Shown: piece after piece, positions 8,409-17,132 of the stretch
How the letters are laid out: every line of letters begins with the position of its first letter
How positions within the stretch are numbered: the stretch's first letter is position 1
Assembly (NCBI RefSeq): GCF_001642955.1
Contig: NZ_LWSK01000053.1
Coordinates: 1 to 40,290 of the forward strand
Length of the DNA: 40,290 nt
Source: Rubripirellula obstinata
Lineage (GTDB): Bacteria; Planctomycetota; Planctomycetia; Pirellulales; Pirellulaceae
Direction of reading: 5' to 3'
Notes under the pieces: model-generated
Told to the model about the DNA's origin: nothing
What the model saw: only the letters and a program-made list of their open reading frames with translations
Database searches by the model: none
Position numbers and translations under genes: made by a program

Positions 8409-9821
8409 ATGTCTTTGAAAATCCGCTCCTTTTTCGCAATTGCGTTGTCACTTGCGATCTCGTTTCCGGCAACTGCTCAAGACGAGAAACTTGAACTGCT
8501 CTTGAACCGTTCGCCATCGCCGCCCAATGCGATGGGGTACGTCAACATTGGTTCATTGAATCAACTGATGGACGATGCGGGGATGTCCCCAAGCGTCTCT
8601 GAGAACGTGGATGACTTTTGGTTTATCTCGGATCTTGATATCAGCAAACTACAGCCAAAGTGGGAAGCCGGTTATGCGACGGTCAAGCAACCCGTCGAAG
8701 CTTCTAAGTTGGCAAAACGACTCGGCGGCTACGTGGATGAAATCGCAAATCAGAAAGTGGTTTGGTCACCCGATCAAACCTACTTTGTCCCGGGCAAAGA
8801 GAATCGGCTTGGGATGCTGCGACCTGCCGACCGATCGCTGCTAACCCAGTGGATCAATGACGATCGCGGCTACAATTTTTCGAGCTATCTGCAATCTCAA
8901 TCCAAGCCACCGGAGGATTACCTTTCGCTGATGCTGGCCATCGACTTGCATGGTGCATTTTCGCCTGTTCCGATGACCAAGAAACTGGAAGGGTTGACGT
9001 CGCTGAAGTCAAAACGGCCCGAAGCGGTCGCGAGTATTTTGGCTTCGATCGACGGGGTTTCCGTTTTGATTGGACGGCGTGGCTTGAACGAGTGCATCGT
9101 GCGGGCGAGTTTTTCAAAGGCCCCCGCAAGCCTTGAACCGATTGCCGCTGAATTGCTTGCTGAGTTAATGGAGCGTGGTGGTAGTGCCGCGCCGGAAGTA
9201 GCGACCTGGAAAGTATCGACGAAGGAAAACGTCTTGTCGTTGCAAGGGCCGATTACAGAATCGACGCTTAGCGGGTTGATGGGGATCTTCAGTTTGCAAG
9301 ATCGAGCTCAACAGGCGAACAACCTTGGCACCGGCGGTTCGGCGAACCCGTCGAAGTCTGAGCAGGCCGCTTATCGATCAAAGAAGTATTTTGATGATGT
9401 CAACAAAATTGTTGAGCAAACACGAAAGCACTCATCGCAAACCACCGGTGCTCTTGCGAAGTGGAATGATGCCCGTGCTAGGAAAATCGATGAACTGGGA
9501 ACGCTCGGTGTCGACGACGCAATGATTCAGTTCGGTACCAACGTGGGTGAACTGCTGCGAGGCAACGCGTTAACGGTCCGCCAAGGCAACATTGATGCTG
9601 GGAAGATCAAAGCCAATCAAGGCCTTTACAATGGTGGCTACTACAACAACAGCGATGGTTACGGCTATGACTTCAATTCAACGGCCGATTACAACCGAGT
9701 GACCGCCGCGAAAACGCGGGGCAACGCGTACGCCGACTACAAAGATGCTCTGTATCAAATCGATCAGTTGACCGCCGCAACACGAAGGACGATGACTGAA
9801 AAGTTTCAGATTCAGTTCTAG
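8409..9821 (+). CDS. unrecognised exported protein
   Basis: From the ATG at 8409, 470 residues with a clear signal peptide (MSLKIRSFFAIALSLAISFP, then ATAQ before DEK). An in-frame start at 8349 adds 20 residues that look uncoded and lie against the repeat. The body has no motif I can name; repeated short helical or beta segments and phrases such as IGRRGLNEC suggest a folded periplasmic protein. The last ~70 residues include a Gly/Tyr/Asn-rich stretch (YNGGYYNNSDGYGYDFN), then a charged helix ending KFQIQF. It is a single gene followed by a MITE-like element. Possibly a planctomycete-specific family. Confidence 0.75.
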   Translation: MSLKIRSFFAIALSLAISFPATAQDEKLELLLNRSPSPPNAMGYVNIGSLNQLMDDAGMSPSVSENVDDFWFISDLDISKLQPKWEAGYATVKQPVEASKLAKRLGGYVDEIANQKVVWSPDQTYFVPGKENRLGMLRPADRSLLTQWINDDRGYNFSSYLQSQSKPPEDYLSLMLAIDLHGAFSPVPMTKKLEGLTSLKSKRPEAVASILASIDGVSVLIGRRGLNECIVRASFSKAPASLEPIAAELLAELMERGGSAAPEVATWKVSTKENVLSLQGPITESTLSGLMGIFSLQDRAQQANNLGTGGSANPSKSEQAAYRSKKYFDDVNKIVEQTRKHSSQTTGALAKWNDARARKIDELGTLGVDDAMIQFGTNVGELLRGNALTVRQGNIDAGKIKANQGLYNGGYYNNSDGYGYDFNSTADYNRVTAAKTRGNAYADYKDALYQIDQLTAATRRTMTEKFQIQF

Positions 9822-9861
9822 CCCGGATTGTTCTCAAGCCGAGCGCGAAAGCGGTGGACTC

Positions 9862-10004
9862 CAACGCCGTGAAGGGTTTCTAAATCGTTTAACCGCGTGG
9901 GCATCGCCCCGCGCGTCCATGCGGGGCGAAACGCGCGGGGCGATGCCCACGCGGCTAAACGAACTAACACGTGTTTTCCGGGACCAAAACTCTTCACGGC
10001 GCTG
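9862..10004. mobile_element. MITE-like palindromic element, copy B, with target duplication GGTGGACTC
   Basis: About 143 bp. The ends are CAACGCCGTGAAG on the left and CTTCACGGCGCTG on the right. The inner stem 9886-9916 / 9931-9961 carries the GTTTAACCGCGTGGGC core with one mismatch. The 9 bp GGTGGACTC flank it directly on both sides (9853-9861 and 10005-10013; a tenth base also matches). No coding capacity. It lies between the end of the gene at 8409-9821 and the BBP7 gene. The rest of 9822-10220 shows no gene. Confidence 0.8.
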
Positions 10005-10220
10005 GGTGGACTCCCCGCAAATCCCTCGCTTACGCGTTCGGGTCGGGATAGTTTGCTTCCGTCGTGAAACTTCTGTCGAGCCCTGAAATTCTGCTCAACC
10101 GGTAAAGCTTGCCAGTTTTTCTCAACCTGCACCATCGGCATTGTCGATACCTTCGCTGGGGGCGGATGCGCACGTTGCTGCATCGCCATATTTGAGAATG
10201 AATGACAGCGAGCGTCTGCG

Positions 10221-11714
10221 ATGGATTGCAATCCACGAGCAACTGATTTTCCAAACAATGCCGTGCCGCACAGGGCGAAGTTGCTTTGTGCTTTTGTACT
10301 GGCAATGGTCTTTGCGGTGATTTCCACAACACCGGCGATCGCTCAGGTCCGCGGCAAACGTCCCGATCGCGGAACCTACCAACCGCCGCAACTTGAATCC
10401 GTGCAATTGGAAACGCTTGATCCGATTCAAAGCAGGATCGAGCCACGGGAAGAAGAAAGTGGAACGCTGCGCAAGGTTACCTACCAAGACGTGGACTTGG
10501 TGGCACCCATAACTCAACAGGAATATGAAGCGGTTCAGTACGAAGAGTACGGCCACGAAGTCTACGACCAAGGCGAATTCATCGTTGATGGAAACAGTTG
10601 CGATAGCTACGGTTGCGATGCAATGGGATGCGACGGCAACGGATGTGGATCGATCTTCAATTCGTCGATCAGTCGTTGCCGCGATCAGTGGTTCGGAAGT
10701 TTGGAACTGCTGATGATGCATCGCAGCGGAGATCGCTTGCCGAGGTTGGTGACGACCGGGCCAAACGAAGCCGGGGCTGATAGCCAAACACTCTTTGGCG
10801 GTGATACGCTTTTGAAAGACGTCACCGCGGGCGGCCGAGTCACCATCGGAACCTGGATCGATCCACAGCATTGCCGCAGCCTAGTGCTGCGTGGTTGGAC
10901 GGCCACCGAAGAGAGCTACGATTTTTCCAGCGATCAAGACAGCAACGCGATTCTAGGACTTCCTTTTCGCAATGTTAGCGACGACGTGACGCCGTTTAAT
11001 GACGTTCGCATCATTTCATCGCCGGGGCGAGCGACCGGCAATGTCCAAGTCAACGGAACCAGCAACGTGTTCGGCGGTGACTTGTCGGTTCGCCAACATG
11101 TGTTTGGTAAGTTGGGCGGGAATGTCGATGTCTTGTATGGCTATCAATACATGCGACTAAACGAAGACATGACGATCGCCAGTTCGTCGGTGTCATTGGA
11201 TGACGACTTCGCGCCGGAAGGAACGATTCTTTCGACCACCGATGCGTTTGATATCGACAATGAATTCCATGGCGGCCAGTTTGGAATCGCCGGTAGCTAT
11301 CGCGAATCATGCTGGTCGTTTAGCGGCTTGGCAAAGGTCGGGTTTGGATCGCTTCGCAGACGTGCTGAATTGTCCGGTCAAACCTTCACCAGCATCGATG
11401 GCAACAATGCGATTGATCCGCAAGGCTTGCTCGTTCGCGATACCAATTCAGGCACATCGAACGACAGCACCTTTGGCTGGATCCCGGAACTGGACTTTTC
11501 GCTCGGGTATCACAAATTCCCAAACTATGAATTGACGATCGGCTATCACATCATCGCGATGACTGACGCATTGCAAGTGTCCGGTGCCCTGGACCCGAAC
11601 TTGGCCTCGAACCTGTCGGATCCAGCACTGGGAATCCAGAGTCCCGCAGCAGACTTCCGATACAACACGTTTTACGTGCAGGGGATTCACTTTGGGATAC
11701 AGTACGTACACTAG
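10221..11714 (+). CDS. BBP7-family outer membrane beta-barrel protein
   Basis: A 497-residue exported protein. A hydrophobic signal segment spans about residues 20-42 (CAFVLAMVFAVISTTPAIAQ), preceded by an unusually long basic leader. After a variable linker comes WFGSLELLMMHRSGDRLP, the characteristic entry of the planctomycete BBP7 barrel family. Alternating aromatic strands follow (GNVDVLYGYQYMRLNED, FHGGQFGIAGSYRESCWSF), ending VQGIHFGIQYVH. Four Cys lie at strict five-residue spacing (127, 132, 137, 142) in a Gly/Asp-rich stretch, with another at 153. Likely an outer-membrane or cell-surface barrel of unknown substrate. Confidence 0.8.
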   Translation: MDCNPRATDFPNNAVPHRAKLLCAFVLAMVFAVISTTPAIAQVRGKRPDRGTYQPPQLESVQLETLDPIQSRIEPREEESGTLRKVTYQDVDLVAPITQQEYEAVQYEEYGHEVYDQGEFIVDGNSCDSYGCDAMGCDGNGCGSIFNSSISRCRDQWFGSLELLMMHRSGDRLPRLVTTGPNEAGADSQTLFGGDTLLKDVTAGGRVTIGTWIDPQHCRSLVLRGWTATEESYDFSSDQDSNAILGLPFRNVSDDVTPFNDVRIISSPGRATGNVQVNGTSNVFGGDLSVRQHVFGKLGGNVDVLYGYQYMRLNEDMTIASSSVSLDDDFAPEGTILSTTDAFDIDNEFHGGQFGIAGSYRESCWSFSGLAKVGFGSLRRRAELSGQTFTSIDGNNAIDPQGLLVRDTNSGTSNDSTFGWIPELDFSLGYHKFPNYELTIGYHIIAMTDALQVSGALDPNLASNLSDPALGIQSPAADFRYNTFYVQGIHFGIQYVH

Positions 11715-11752
11715 AATTCGCGAACCCATTCATCTTTCTGCTGAGCCGACCG

Positions 11753-12157
11753 TTGCCACGACCAACCAAACGATTCTCCGACGCACCCATTTCTCGTTTG
11801 GTCGGATTCGATGTTCTGCCAAGCGATACCGAAGGCGTTGGGGAGGCGACCGTTGAAATTGATTGCGACCGACGTCACCATAATCCGATGCAACGGGTTC
11901 ACGGCGGATTGATCGCGGCGCTGGCTGATGCGGCGATGGGCATCGCGTTTGGGCGAACCTTGATCGATGACCAAGATTTTTCGACCATTGAAATGAAAAT
12001 CAACTTCATTCGCCCGGTCAAAGAAGGTCGCTTGACGGCGATCGCAAGCGTTGTCGAGCGAGGGCTGCGAATCGGATTCGTTGAGTGCGAGATCAAGAAT
12101 GAGCGAGGCAAAAGAGTTGCCACCGCGACATCAACTTGCACCGTCGTCAGCGGTTAA
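11753..12157 (+). CDS. PaaI-family hotdog thioesterase
   Basis: A 134-residue single-domain hotdog protein. The PaaI signature is present around residues 43-62 (HNPMQRVHGGLIAALADAAM), where the His-Gly-Gly and following Ala-Asp helix form the acyl-CoA site. The rest (MKINFIRPVKEGRLTAIASV, then TATSTCTVV) gives the central helix and strands. It should hydrolyse a small acyl-CoA or aryl-CoA in the cytosol; the substrate is not predictable. No ATG exists near the N-terminus; the TTG at 11753 is the first plausible start, 38 nt after the BBP7 gene. Confidence 0.85.
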   Translation: MPRPTKRFSDAPISRLVGFDVLPSDTEGVGEATVEIDCDRRHHNPMQRVHGGLIAALADAAMGIAFGRTLIDDQDFSTIEMKINFIRPVKEGRLTAIASVVERGLRIGFVECEIKNERGKRVATATSTCTVVSG

Positions 12158-12161
12158 CCGA

Positions 12162-12719
12162 TTACGGCAGCGTTAGCGTTGCGACGACCGTGGTTTCGTA
12201 CACACCTGGCAGAGCTTCAAATTGGTCCGAGTCATCGAAGCCAACATTCAGGTTGACCTTTGCAGATCCAACGTTGTCGGACTCGACTCGCACCGAAGCT
12301 GTTTCATCACCGACCGTAACATCGGTTCGATCGGCTGGTTTTGATGCAACCCAGTTGGCTGGCCCGTTGGACGAAGCGACGCCGACTGACAAAATCGCGT
12401 TGCTTTTGGAAGTTGGATCAGTGTTGTGAACGAACCCCGATGCAACCGTAAAATCCACGACCATGCCGGTCATCGAGTTGCTGCCAACCGTCCAAGATTG
12501 AGGCGAGAATTGTTGCTCGCCATCCGTCAGGTCGTGAATGATCGCGACGTCCGGCGGCGGTTGAACGCTTGATTCAACCGGTACCGAAACCGAAAAGCTC
12601 TGTGACGGCTGTTCCGCAGAAAGCGTGGATCCGCACGACATCACGATCCCGCTGATCACCAGCGAGAAGCAATGGAAAAAGCTGCCCCGTCGATTTGTTA
12701 TGCCCATGACATTGATCAT
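12162..12719 (-). CDS. small exported protein, unrecognised
   Basis: About 185 residues from the ATG at 12719 (TTG at 12743 and ATG at 12707 are alternatives). The N-terminus is a signal sequence (FFHCFSLVISGIVMSCGSTL); VMSC could act as a lipobox, so it may be a lipoprotein. The mature part is Ser/Val/Thr-rich beta-type sequence with Gly-Asn spaced strands and ends YETTVVATLTLP, like the last strand of an immunoglobulin- or pilin-like sandwich. It is convergent with the thioesterase gene (gap 4 nt) and lies downstream of mutS on the same strand. No family assigned. Confidence 0.65.
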   Translation of the reverse strand: MINVMGITNRRGSFFHCFSLVISGIVMSCGSTLSAEQPSQSFSVSVPVESSVQPPPDVAIIHDLTDGEQQFSPQSWTVGSNSMTGMVVDFTVASGFVHNTDPTSKSNAILSVGVASSNGPANWVASKPADRTDVTVGDETASVRVESDNVGSAKVNLNVGFDDSDQFEALPGVYETTVVATLTLP

Positions 12720-12761
12720 GGTTCGATTCGGGTCCGCTGGCAAAGAGTTTTGCCCTGCGAT

Positions 12762-12779
12762 TTTTGAGCACGCTCAAAA
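12762..12779. repeat. short perfect palindrome downstream of mutS
   Basis: TTTTGAGC at 12762-12769 and GCTCAAAA at 12772-12779 flank two bases. As a minus-strand transcript it would form a 7-bp stem with a 4-nt loop after mutS, but no U-run follows. Operator or weak terminator; undecided. Confidence 0.25.
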
Positions 12780-12848
12780 TGCAGTCCGTCGAAACGATTG
12801 CTCCGGTCAAGATGGCTGCCGGAATTCCTGTCGTCGGGGCAATAACGA

Positions 12849-15488
12849 TTACACCGATGGTGAGCTCAAACCTTGCTTCGCTTCCTGCAAGAATTGAAGC
12901 GCCTCGATCGGCGTCATCGAATCGAGATCCAGTTGATCGACTTGCCCGATCAATGGATGGTCAGCAAACCCGAACAGAGTCATTTGGTATTGTCCATTCA
13001 CCGAAGCCCCATTCGCGTCTGACCCACCGGGGGACCGAATGGTTGGCCGGTCCAACGCGTCACGATGGTCAGCTTCCAACTGAGCTAAGACATCTTTCGC
13101 CCGCTCGTTGACGGCCTTGGGAATTCCCGCCAGACGTGCGACGTGGATGCCGTAACTCTTGTCGGCACCACCGCGAACGATCCGGTGCAAGAAGATGACT
13201 TCATCGTTCCACTCTTTGACGGCCACGTTCAAATTGGCAACCCGCGGCAACGACTCTTCCAACTGAGTCAGTTCGTGATAGTGAGTCGCAAACAGCGTGC
13301 GGCACCCGATTTGTTCGTGCAGATGTTCGGTGATCGCCCAAGCCAAAGACAATCCATCGTACGTGCTGGTGCCGCGACCAATTTCATCCAGAATGACAAG
13401 CGACCGCGACGTCGCGGTATTCAGAATCCGCGCGGTCTCGACCATTTCCACCATGAACGTACTCTGGCCACGGCTCAATTCATCACTCGCGCCAACGCGA
13501 GCAAAGATCCGATCCGCCAAGCCGATTTCAGCACTGGCAGCCGGAACGAACGATCCAGCCTGAGCCATCAAGGTGATCAACGCGACTTGTCGTATGTAAG
13601 TACTCTTGCCCGCCATGTTAGGCCCGGTGATCAATTGGATCATGCCGGCCTCCGGTGATTGCATACAGTCGTTGGGGACAAACTCACCTTGCGGCATCGT
13701 GACGTCCAGCACGGGGTGACGTCCTGATTCAATTCGCAAAATTGAATCATCGGTCAGCGTCGGACGCGTCCAATTCCGCGTCGACGCAATCTCGGCTTGG
13801 GATGCCAAAACATCCAATTCCGCCATTGCAGCGGCGACTTCTTGAAGCGTGGAAAGGTGGCTGTGGGTTAGGGATCGGATCTCCAAAAACAAATGCTGCT
13901 CGCGAGCAGACGCTTTGTCATCCGCAGCCAGTACTTTTTCTTCGTACTCCTTTAGCTCCGGTGTAATGTATCGTTCGCAGTTTTTGAGTGTTTGTTTGCG
14001 GATGAAGAAATCTGGAACTCGATCTTTTTGACTGTTGGAAACTTCCAGGAAATAGCCAAACACACGGTTATAACCCACCTTGATATTGGTGATGCCAGTT
14101 TCGTCCATCTGACGTTTCTGGTACTCCGCAATCCACTGTTTTCCACCCTTGGCTAATTCTCGCAGCGAATCGAGTTCGGCATCATAGCCGGGGCGAATGA
14201 AGTTTCCTTCGGCGGCAGAAATCGGACAATCGTCGGCGAGTGCGGATTCCAGCTTCGATCGAAGTTCAGGGCACAAGTGCAAATGCGCTTCGATGAACGT
14301 CAATCGTTCGCTATCGCGGTCGGTTAGGCGAGCTTTCAACTTCGGCAGATTCGATAACGTTCCAGCGACTTGCAGCAAATCACGCGGGCCGGTTCGCTGA
14401 GTCGCAATCCTGGCCATCAAACGCGTCAGGTCAAACGTTTGTTTGAGTGTCTCGCGAACATCGGACCGCAATTTGGCATCCGACACAAATTCCGCAACGG
14501 CATCCAATCGAGCTTCGATTGCAGGTCCGTCGATCAGCGGTGCGGCGATCCAGTCGCTTAGCAGTCGCGATCCCATCGACGTGCAGGTGCGATCAATCAC
14601 TCCCAGCAAAGAACCGTCACGAGAACCGCTGCGGATGGTGCGAGTGATTTCTAAACTGCGCCGCGTGGCAGCATCGATTTGCAGGAAGTTGCTTTTGCGA
14701 TGCGAAACGATCCCGCGAAAGTGGGACAGGTCGTTGCGTTGGGTTTCTTGCAGGTAGGTCAGGACTCCACCGGCGGCGCGGATGGCGGCCGAGTCGTTGT
14801 CTTCAAAACCGTAGCCATCCAAACTGGAAACTTCGAACTGTTTGCAGAGCGTTTCGGTGGCGGAATCTTCTGCGAACGACCAAGCTGGTCGCGATGTCCA
14901 GGACCACGGAGCCGTTGTGTCCGGGTGGAAGTGGGCGTCGTCTTCGCGGTAGATCACTTCGGCGGGACCGATCCGGGCCAGTTCATCATCGACCCGCGCT
15001 GCGTCAAACGTGCCTGCTTCGAATCGCCCGCTGGACAATTCCGCCCAAGCGATTCCGGCAACCGTTTTTGGCGAGTTCTTCTTTGCACCTTTGGCGTGCA
15101 TCAAGCAAACGGAGGCGACGTAGTTTGCTTCGCGCGGATCCAACAACCCTTCGTCGGTCAAGGTTCCCGCACTGACGATCCGAGTGACTTCGCGTTTAAC
15201 CAGTCCCTTGGCGGTTTTGGGATCTTCGACCTGTTCACAAACCGCGGCGCGATAGCCGGCCCGAATCAACTTTTGCAGGTAGCCGTCAAGTTGATGGTGA
15301 GGAAAGCCGGCCATTGCGGTCGGGTTGGCACTGTCTTTGTCTCGGCTGGTAAGCGTTAGCCCTAGGATGCCGGCGGCTGTTTTGGCGTCCTCCAAAAACA
15401 GTTCATAGAAATCGCCCATGCGAAAAAACAGCAATGCGTCGCCGCAAGCCGCTTTCGCTTCGTGATATTGTTTCATCATTGGAGTCAT
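12849..15488 (-). CDS. mutS: DNA mismatch repair protein MutS
   Basis: Recognises base mismatches and small loops and, with MutL, starts mismatch repair. From the ATG at 15488 the protein begins MTPMMKQYHEAK, as MutS proteins do, and has 879 residues. The in-frame region up to 15674 runs into a repeat and is unlikely to be translated. The mismatch-reading Phe-X-Glu is in GDFYEL (Phe27, Glu29). Core and clamp domains follow. The ATPase has Walker A GPNMAGKST, the STFMVEM segment, Walker B VILDEIGRGTSTYDG and ATHYHELTQL. The C-terminal helices are present, so it looks fully functional. No obvious Shine-Dalgarno. Confidence 0.97.
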   Translation of the reverse strand: MTPMMKQYHEAKAACGDALLFFRMGDFYELFLEDAKTAAGILGLTLTSRDKDSANPTAMAGFPHHQLDGYLQKLIRAGYRAAVCEQVEDPKTAKGLVKREVTRIVSAGTLTDEGLLDPREANYVASVCLMHAKGAKKNSPKTVAGIAWAELSSGRFEAGTFDAARVDDELARIGPAEVIYREDDAHFHPDTTAPWSWTSRPAWSFAEDSATETLCKQFEVSSLDGYGFEDNDSAAIRAAGGVLTYLQETQRNDLSHFRGIVSHRKSNFLQIDAATRRSLEITRTIRSGSRDGSLLGVIDRTCTSMGSRLLSDWIAAPLIDGPAIEARLDAVAEFVSDAKLRSDVRETLKQTFDLTRLMARIATQRTGPRDLLQVAGTLSNLPKLKARLTDRDSERLTFIEAHLHLCPELRSKLESALADDCPISAAEGNFIRPGYDAELDSLRELAKGGKQWIAEYQKRQMDETGITNIKVGYNRVFGYFLEVSNSQKDRVPDFFIRKQTLKNCERYITPELKEYEEKVLAADDKASAREQHLFLEIRSLTHSHLSTLQEVAAAMAELDVLASQAEIASTRNWTRPTLTDDSILRIESGRHPVLDVTMPQGEFVPNDCMQSPEAGMIQLITGPNMAGKSTYIRQVALITLMAQAGSFVPAASAEIGLADRIFARVGASDELSRGQSTFMVEMVETARILNTATSRSLVILDEIGRGTSTYDGLSLAWAITEHLHEQIGCRTLFATHYHELTQLEESLPRVANLNVAVKEWNDEVIFLHRIVRGGADKSYGIHVARLAGIPKAVNERAKDVLAQLEADHRDALDRPTIRSPGGSDANGASVNGQYQMTLFGFADHPLIGQVDQLDLDSMTPIEALQFLQEAKQGLSSPSV

Positions 15489-15671
15489 GCTGAAATCGTA
15501 CCGGTTGTCCCGGTCCAGAGACAATCGGTCGGCGGTGATTTTGAGCGAGACGGTCTCAGGATGTGTCGCGGTTGTGCCGGTTTGGTCGGGTTTGCGACGG
15601 CCAAAAACCTGGTTCCTAGGCAAAGCCTGAGAGCAAGCATTGCGACCTGGGAGCGAGTGCTGGGTGCTACC

Positions 15672-15793
15672 CAACGCCGTGAAGCGTTTCTGGACTGTTT
15701 AACCGCGTGGGCATCGCCCCGCGCGGCTCGCCCCGCATGGACGCGCGGGGCGATGCCCACGCGGTTAAACAGTTAAAAAACGTCACTGCGTTG
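15672..15793. mobile_element. MITE-like palindromic element, copy C, with target duplication GGTGCTACC
   Basis: About 122 bp. The left end is CAACGCCGTGAAGCG, the right end is CACTGCGTTG. Perfect 31-bp inner arms lie at 15694-15724 and 15743-15773. The 9 bp GGTGCTACC flank both sides (15663-15671, 15794-15802); the exact match extends to 11 bp if the adjoining TG is counted. The right duplication contains the TAG stop codon (CTA at 15798-15800) of the upstream minus-strand gene, so insertion occurred at the gene's last bases without breaking it. Confidence 0.85.
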
Positions 15794-15797
15794 GGTG

Positions 15798-16985
15798 CTA
15801 CCGTTGGCGGGCGTCGATGATCGCTTGTTCCAGTGGATCCGGTGCGAACTCGTCATCCTCGGTTGCCAGAATCGGGGCAATCGAACGTGCATTGCCCTGC
15901 GATTTCGCCGCCGCATAAACGTCGATCGTTCCTGATTGCAATTCGGGGCCGGGCGGCAAATCAAATTGCCCGATGCCGATACCGGTTTGGTTGATGTCCT
16001 CGATTGCGTTGTTTCCGCCGGGCGTGCGATCGATCGCGATCGACTGCAAACGGATTTCGTGAACAAAGATCCTGTACCGGGATTGAGGTGGCAGGTCACT
16101 TTCGATTTCCTCGGTGGCTGAATCGCCCGTGGCTAGCGAATCGACTCGCACTTTTTCAATCCGTGTCGCGCCGGCGTCACGGATCAATCGCAATGTGTCT
16201 GATGCATTGGGTGCCAAACGAATCGATTGAGTGCGTCCTGGTTCGCTGTTGTCAACAATCGTCACCTGCAATTCTCTTGGGCCGCCGTTACGAAGCGTCA
16301 CCATGGCGGGTGGAAGATCAGGCTTTGGAACGACCTTGGATTCCAAGACCACTGATTGCGGTGCGACGCTCGGGAAAACCTGAGTGTTGGGAGCGTAGAT
16401 CATCGGGCCGGGATCGATGCCGTAGCCCGGCAAAATTGGCGGCGGCACGAATACTGGCCCCGGAATTACTGGCGGCAACCAATCGCCGCCTGCCCTCACC
16501 GGTCGCACAATTCGCCGCGTTGTGGTGTAGGCGACAATCGGATCATCCAGGTCGGCGGTTTGCATTCGCCCAGAACCGCTAGCGGGAAAACGAAGGATCC
16601 GCGCCAGCGTTGTGTTGTAGTACCCCAGAAATCGTCGATTGCGGCTGTCGTAACGCGGATCGCGAATGTAGGTGATTCGTTCGCCGTTGCTTTGGTAGAC
16701 CACCAGTTGACCGTGCCGCGCTTCGATGTGGGCCGTGACGAAACCGGATGGTTCAATTAGCTCAAATGACTGAGCATTCGTTACCTCAGCATCGATTGCC
16801 GCGAATCCGATGAAGAAACAAAGCGAGCAAAACAGATGGCTTAGGACCGTCTGAACAATAGGTGGCTGGACAATTGGTAGCGAAAGTCGCCAAGACTTTT
16901 GGTTTGTCGAGTTGCCGAAACTCTTGGCGAGTTTCGCTACGCCACTTATTGTTCCAACTGTCCTTAAAAACGCAGGACGCAACAT
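15798..16985 (-). CDS. unrecognised exported Pro-rich protein
   Basis: 395 residues from the only ATG (16985). Residues about 48-72 are a signal sequence (VLSHLFCSLCFFIGFAAIDA, then NAQSF), so the first ~45 residues form an odd leader translated through the palindromic repeat at 16844-16963. No ATG, GTG or TTG is available between repeat and signal. The mature part has a beta-rich domain, a Pro/Gly linker (LPPVIPGPVFVPPPILPGYG), then a second beta domain (about 240-320) ending in an acidic tail. No family recognised. The gene ends at the MITE-like copy C. The true start needs experimental support. Confidence 0.7.
   Translation of the reverse strand: MLRPAFLRTVGTISGVAKLAKSFGNSTNQKSWRLSLPIVQPPIVQTVLSHLFCSLCFFIGFAAIDAEVTNAQSFELIEPSGFVTAHIEARHGQLVVYQSNGERITYIRDPRYDSRNRRFLGYYNTTLARILRFPASGSGRMQTADLDDPIVAYTTTRRIVRPVRAGGDWLPPVIPGPVFVPPPILPGYGIDPGPMIYAPNTQVFPSVAPQSVVLESKVVPKPDLPPAMVTLRNGGPRELQVTIVDNSEPGRTQSIRLAPNASDTLRLIRDAGATRIEKVRVDSLATGDSATEEIESDLPPQSRYRIFVHEIRLQSIAIDRTPGGNNAIEDINQTGIGIGQFDLPPGPELQSGTIDVYAAAKSQGNARSIAPILATEDDEFAPDPLEQAIIDARQR
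16844..16963. repeat. inverted repeat overlapping the 5' end of a gene
   Basis: Left arm 16844-16904 (GGACCGTCTGAACAATAGG, then GTAGCGAAAGTCGCCAAGA), right arm 16913-16963 (the reverse complement of GGACAGTTGGAACAATAAG... GTAGCGAAACTCGCCAAGA). The left arm carries a 10-bp extra TGGACAATTG. The central block is shared with 8169-8195. It lies inside the apparent N-terminal coding part of the exported protein above. Confidence 0.6.
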
Positions 16986-17132
16986 TTCAAATCCCCCCAG
17001 GTGAATGACAGTGAACGACTGTTAAGGACTTTCCATGACCTGATCATACCCAACGCCCACGGTTCGCGGTTGAACCAAAGATCGTTAAAATCTCGGCGAA
17101 GTAAACCTCCCTAACCAAGCGCCTCTGAATTT

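Noticed and set aside
14679-15359. 226-codon plus-strand frame inside mutS
   Set aside because: Entirely antisense to well-conserved MutS coding sequence; no motif of its own.
15462-15776. Open frames on both strands running through the palindromic elements (also at 1128-1601, 9818-10327, 20061-20246 and 20107-20343)
   Set aside because: They are produced by GC-rich inverted repeats (RGDAHAVKR-type peptides from both strands) and match no protein pattern; composition follows the repeat, not a gene.
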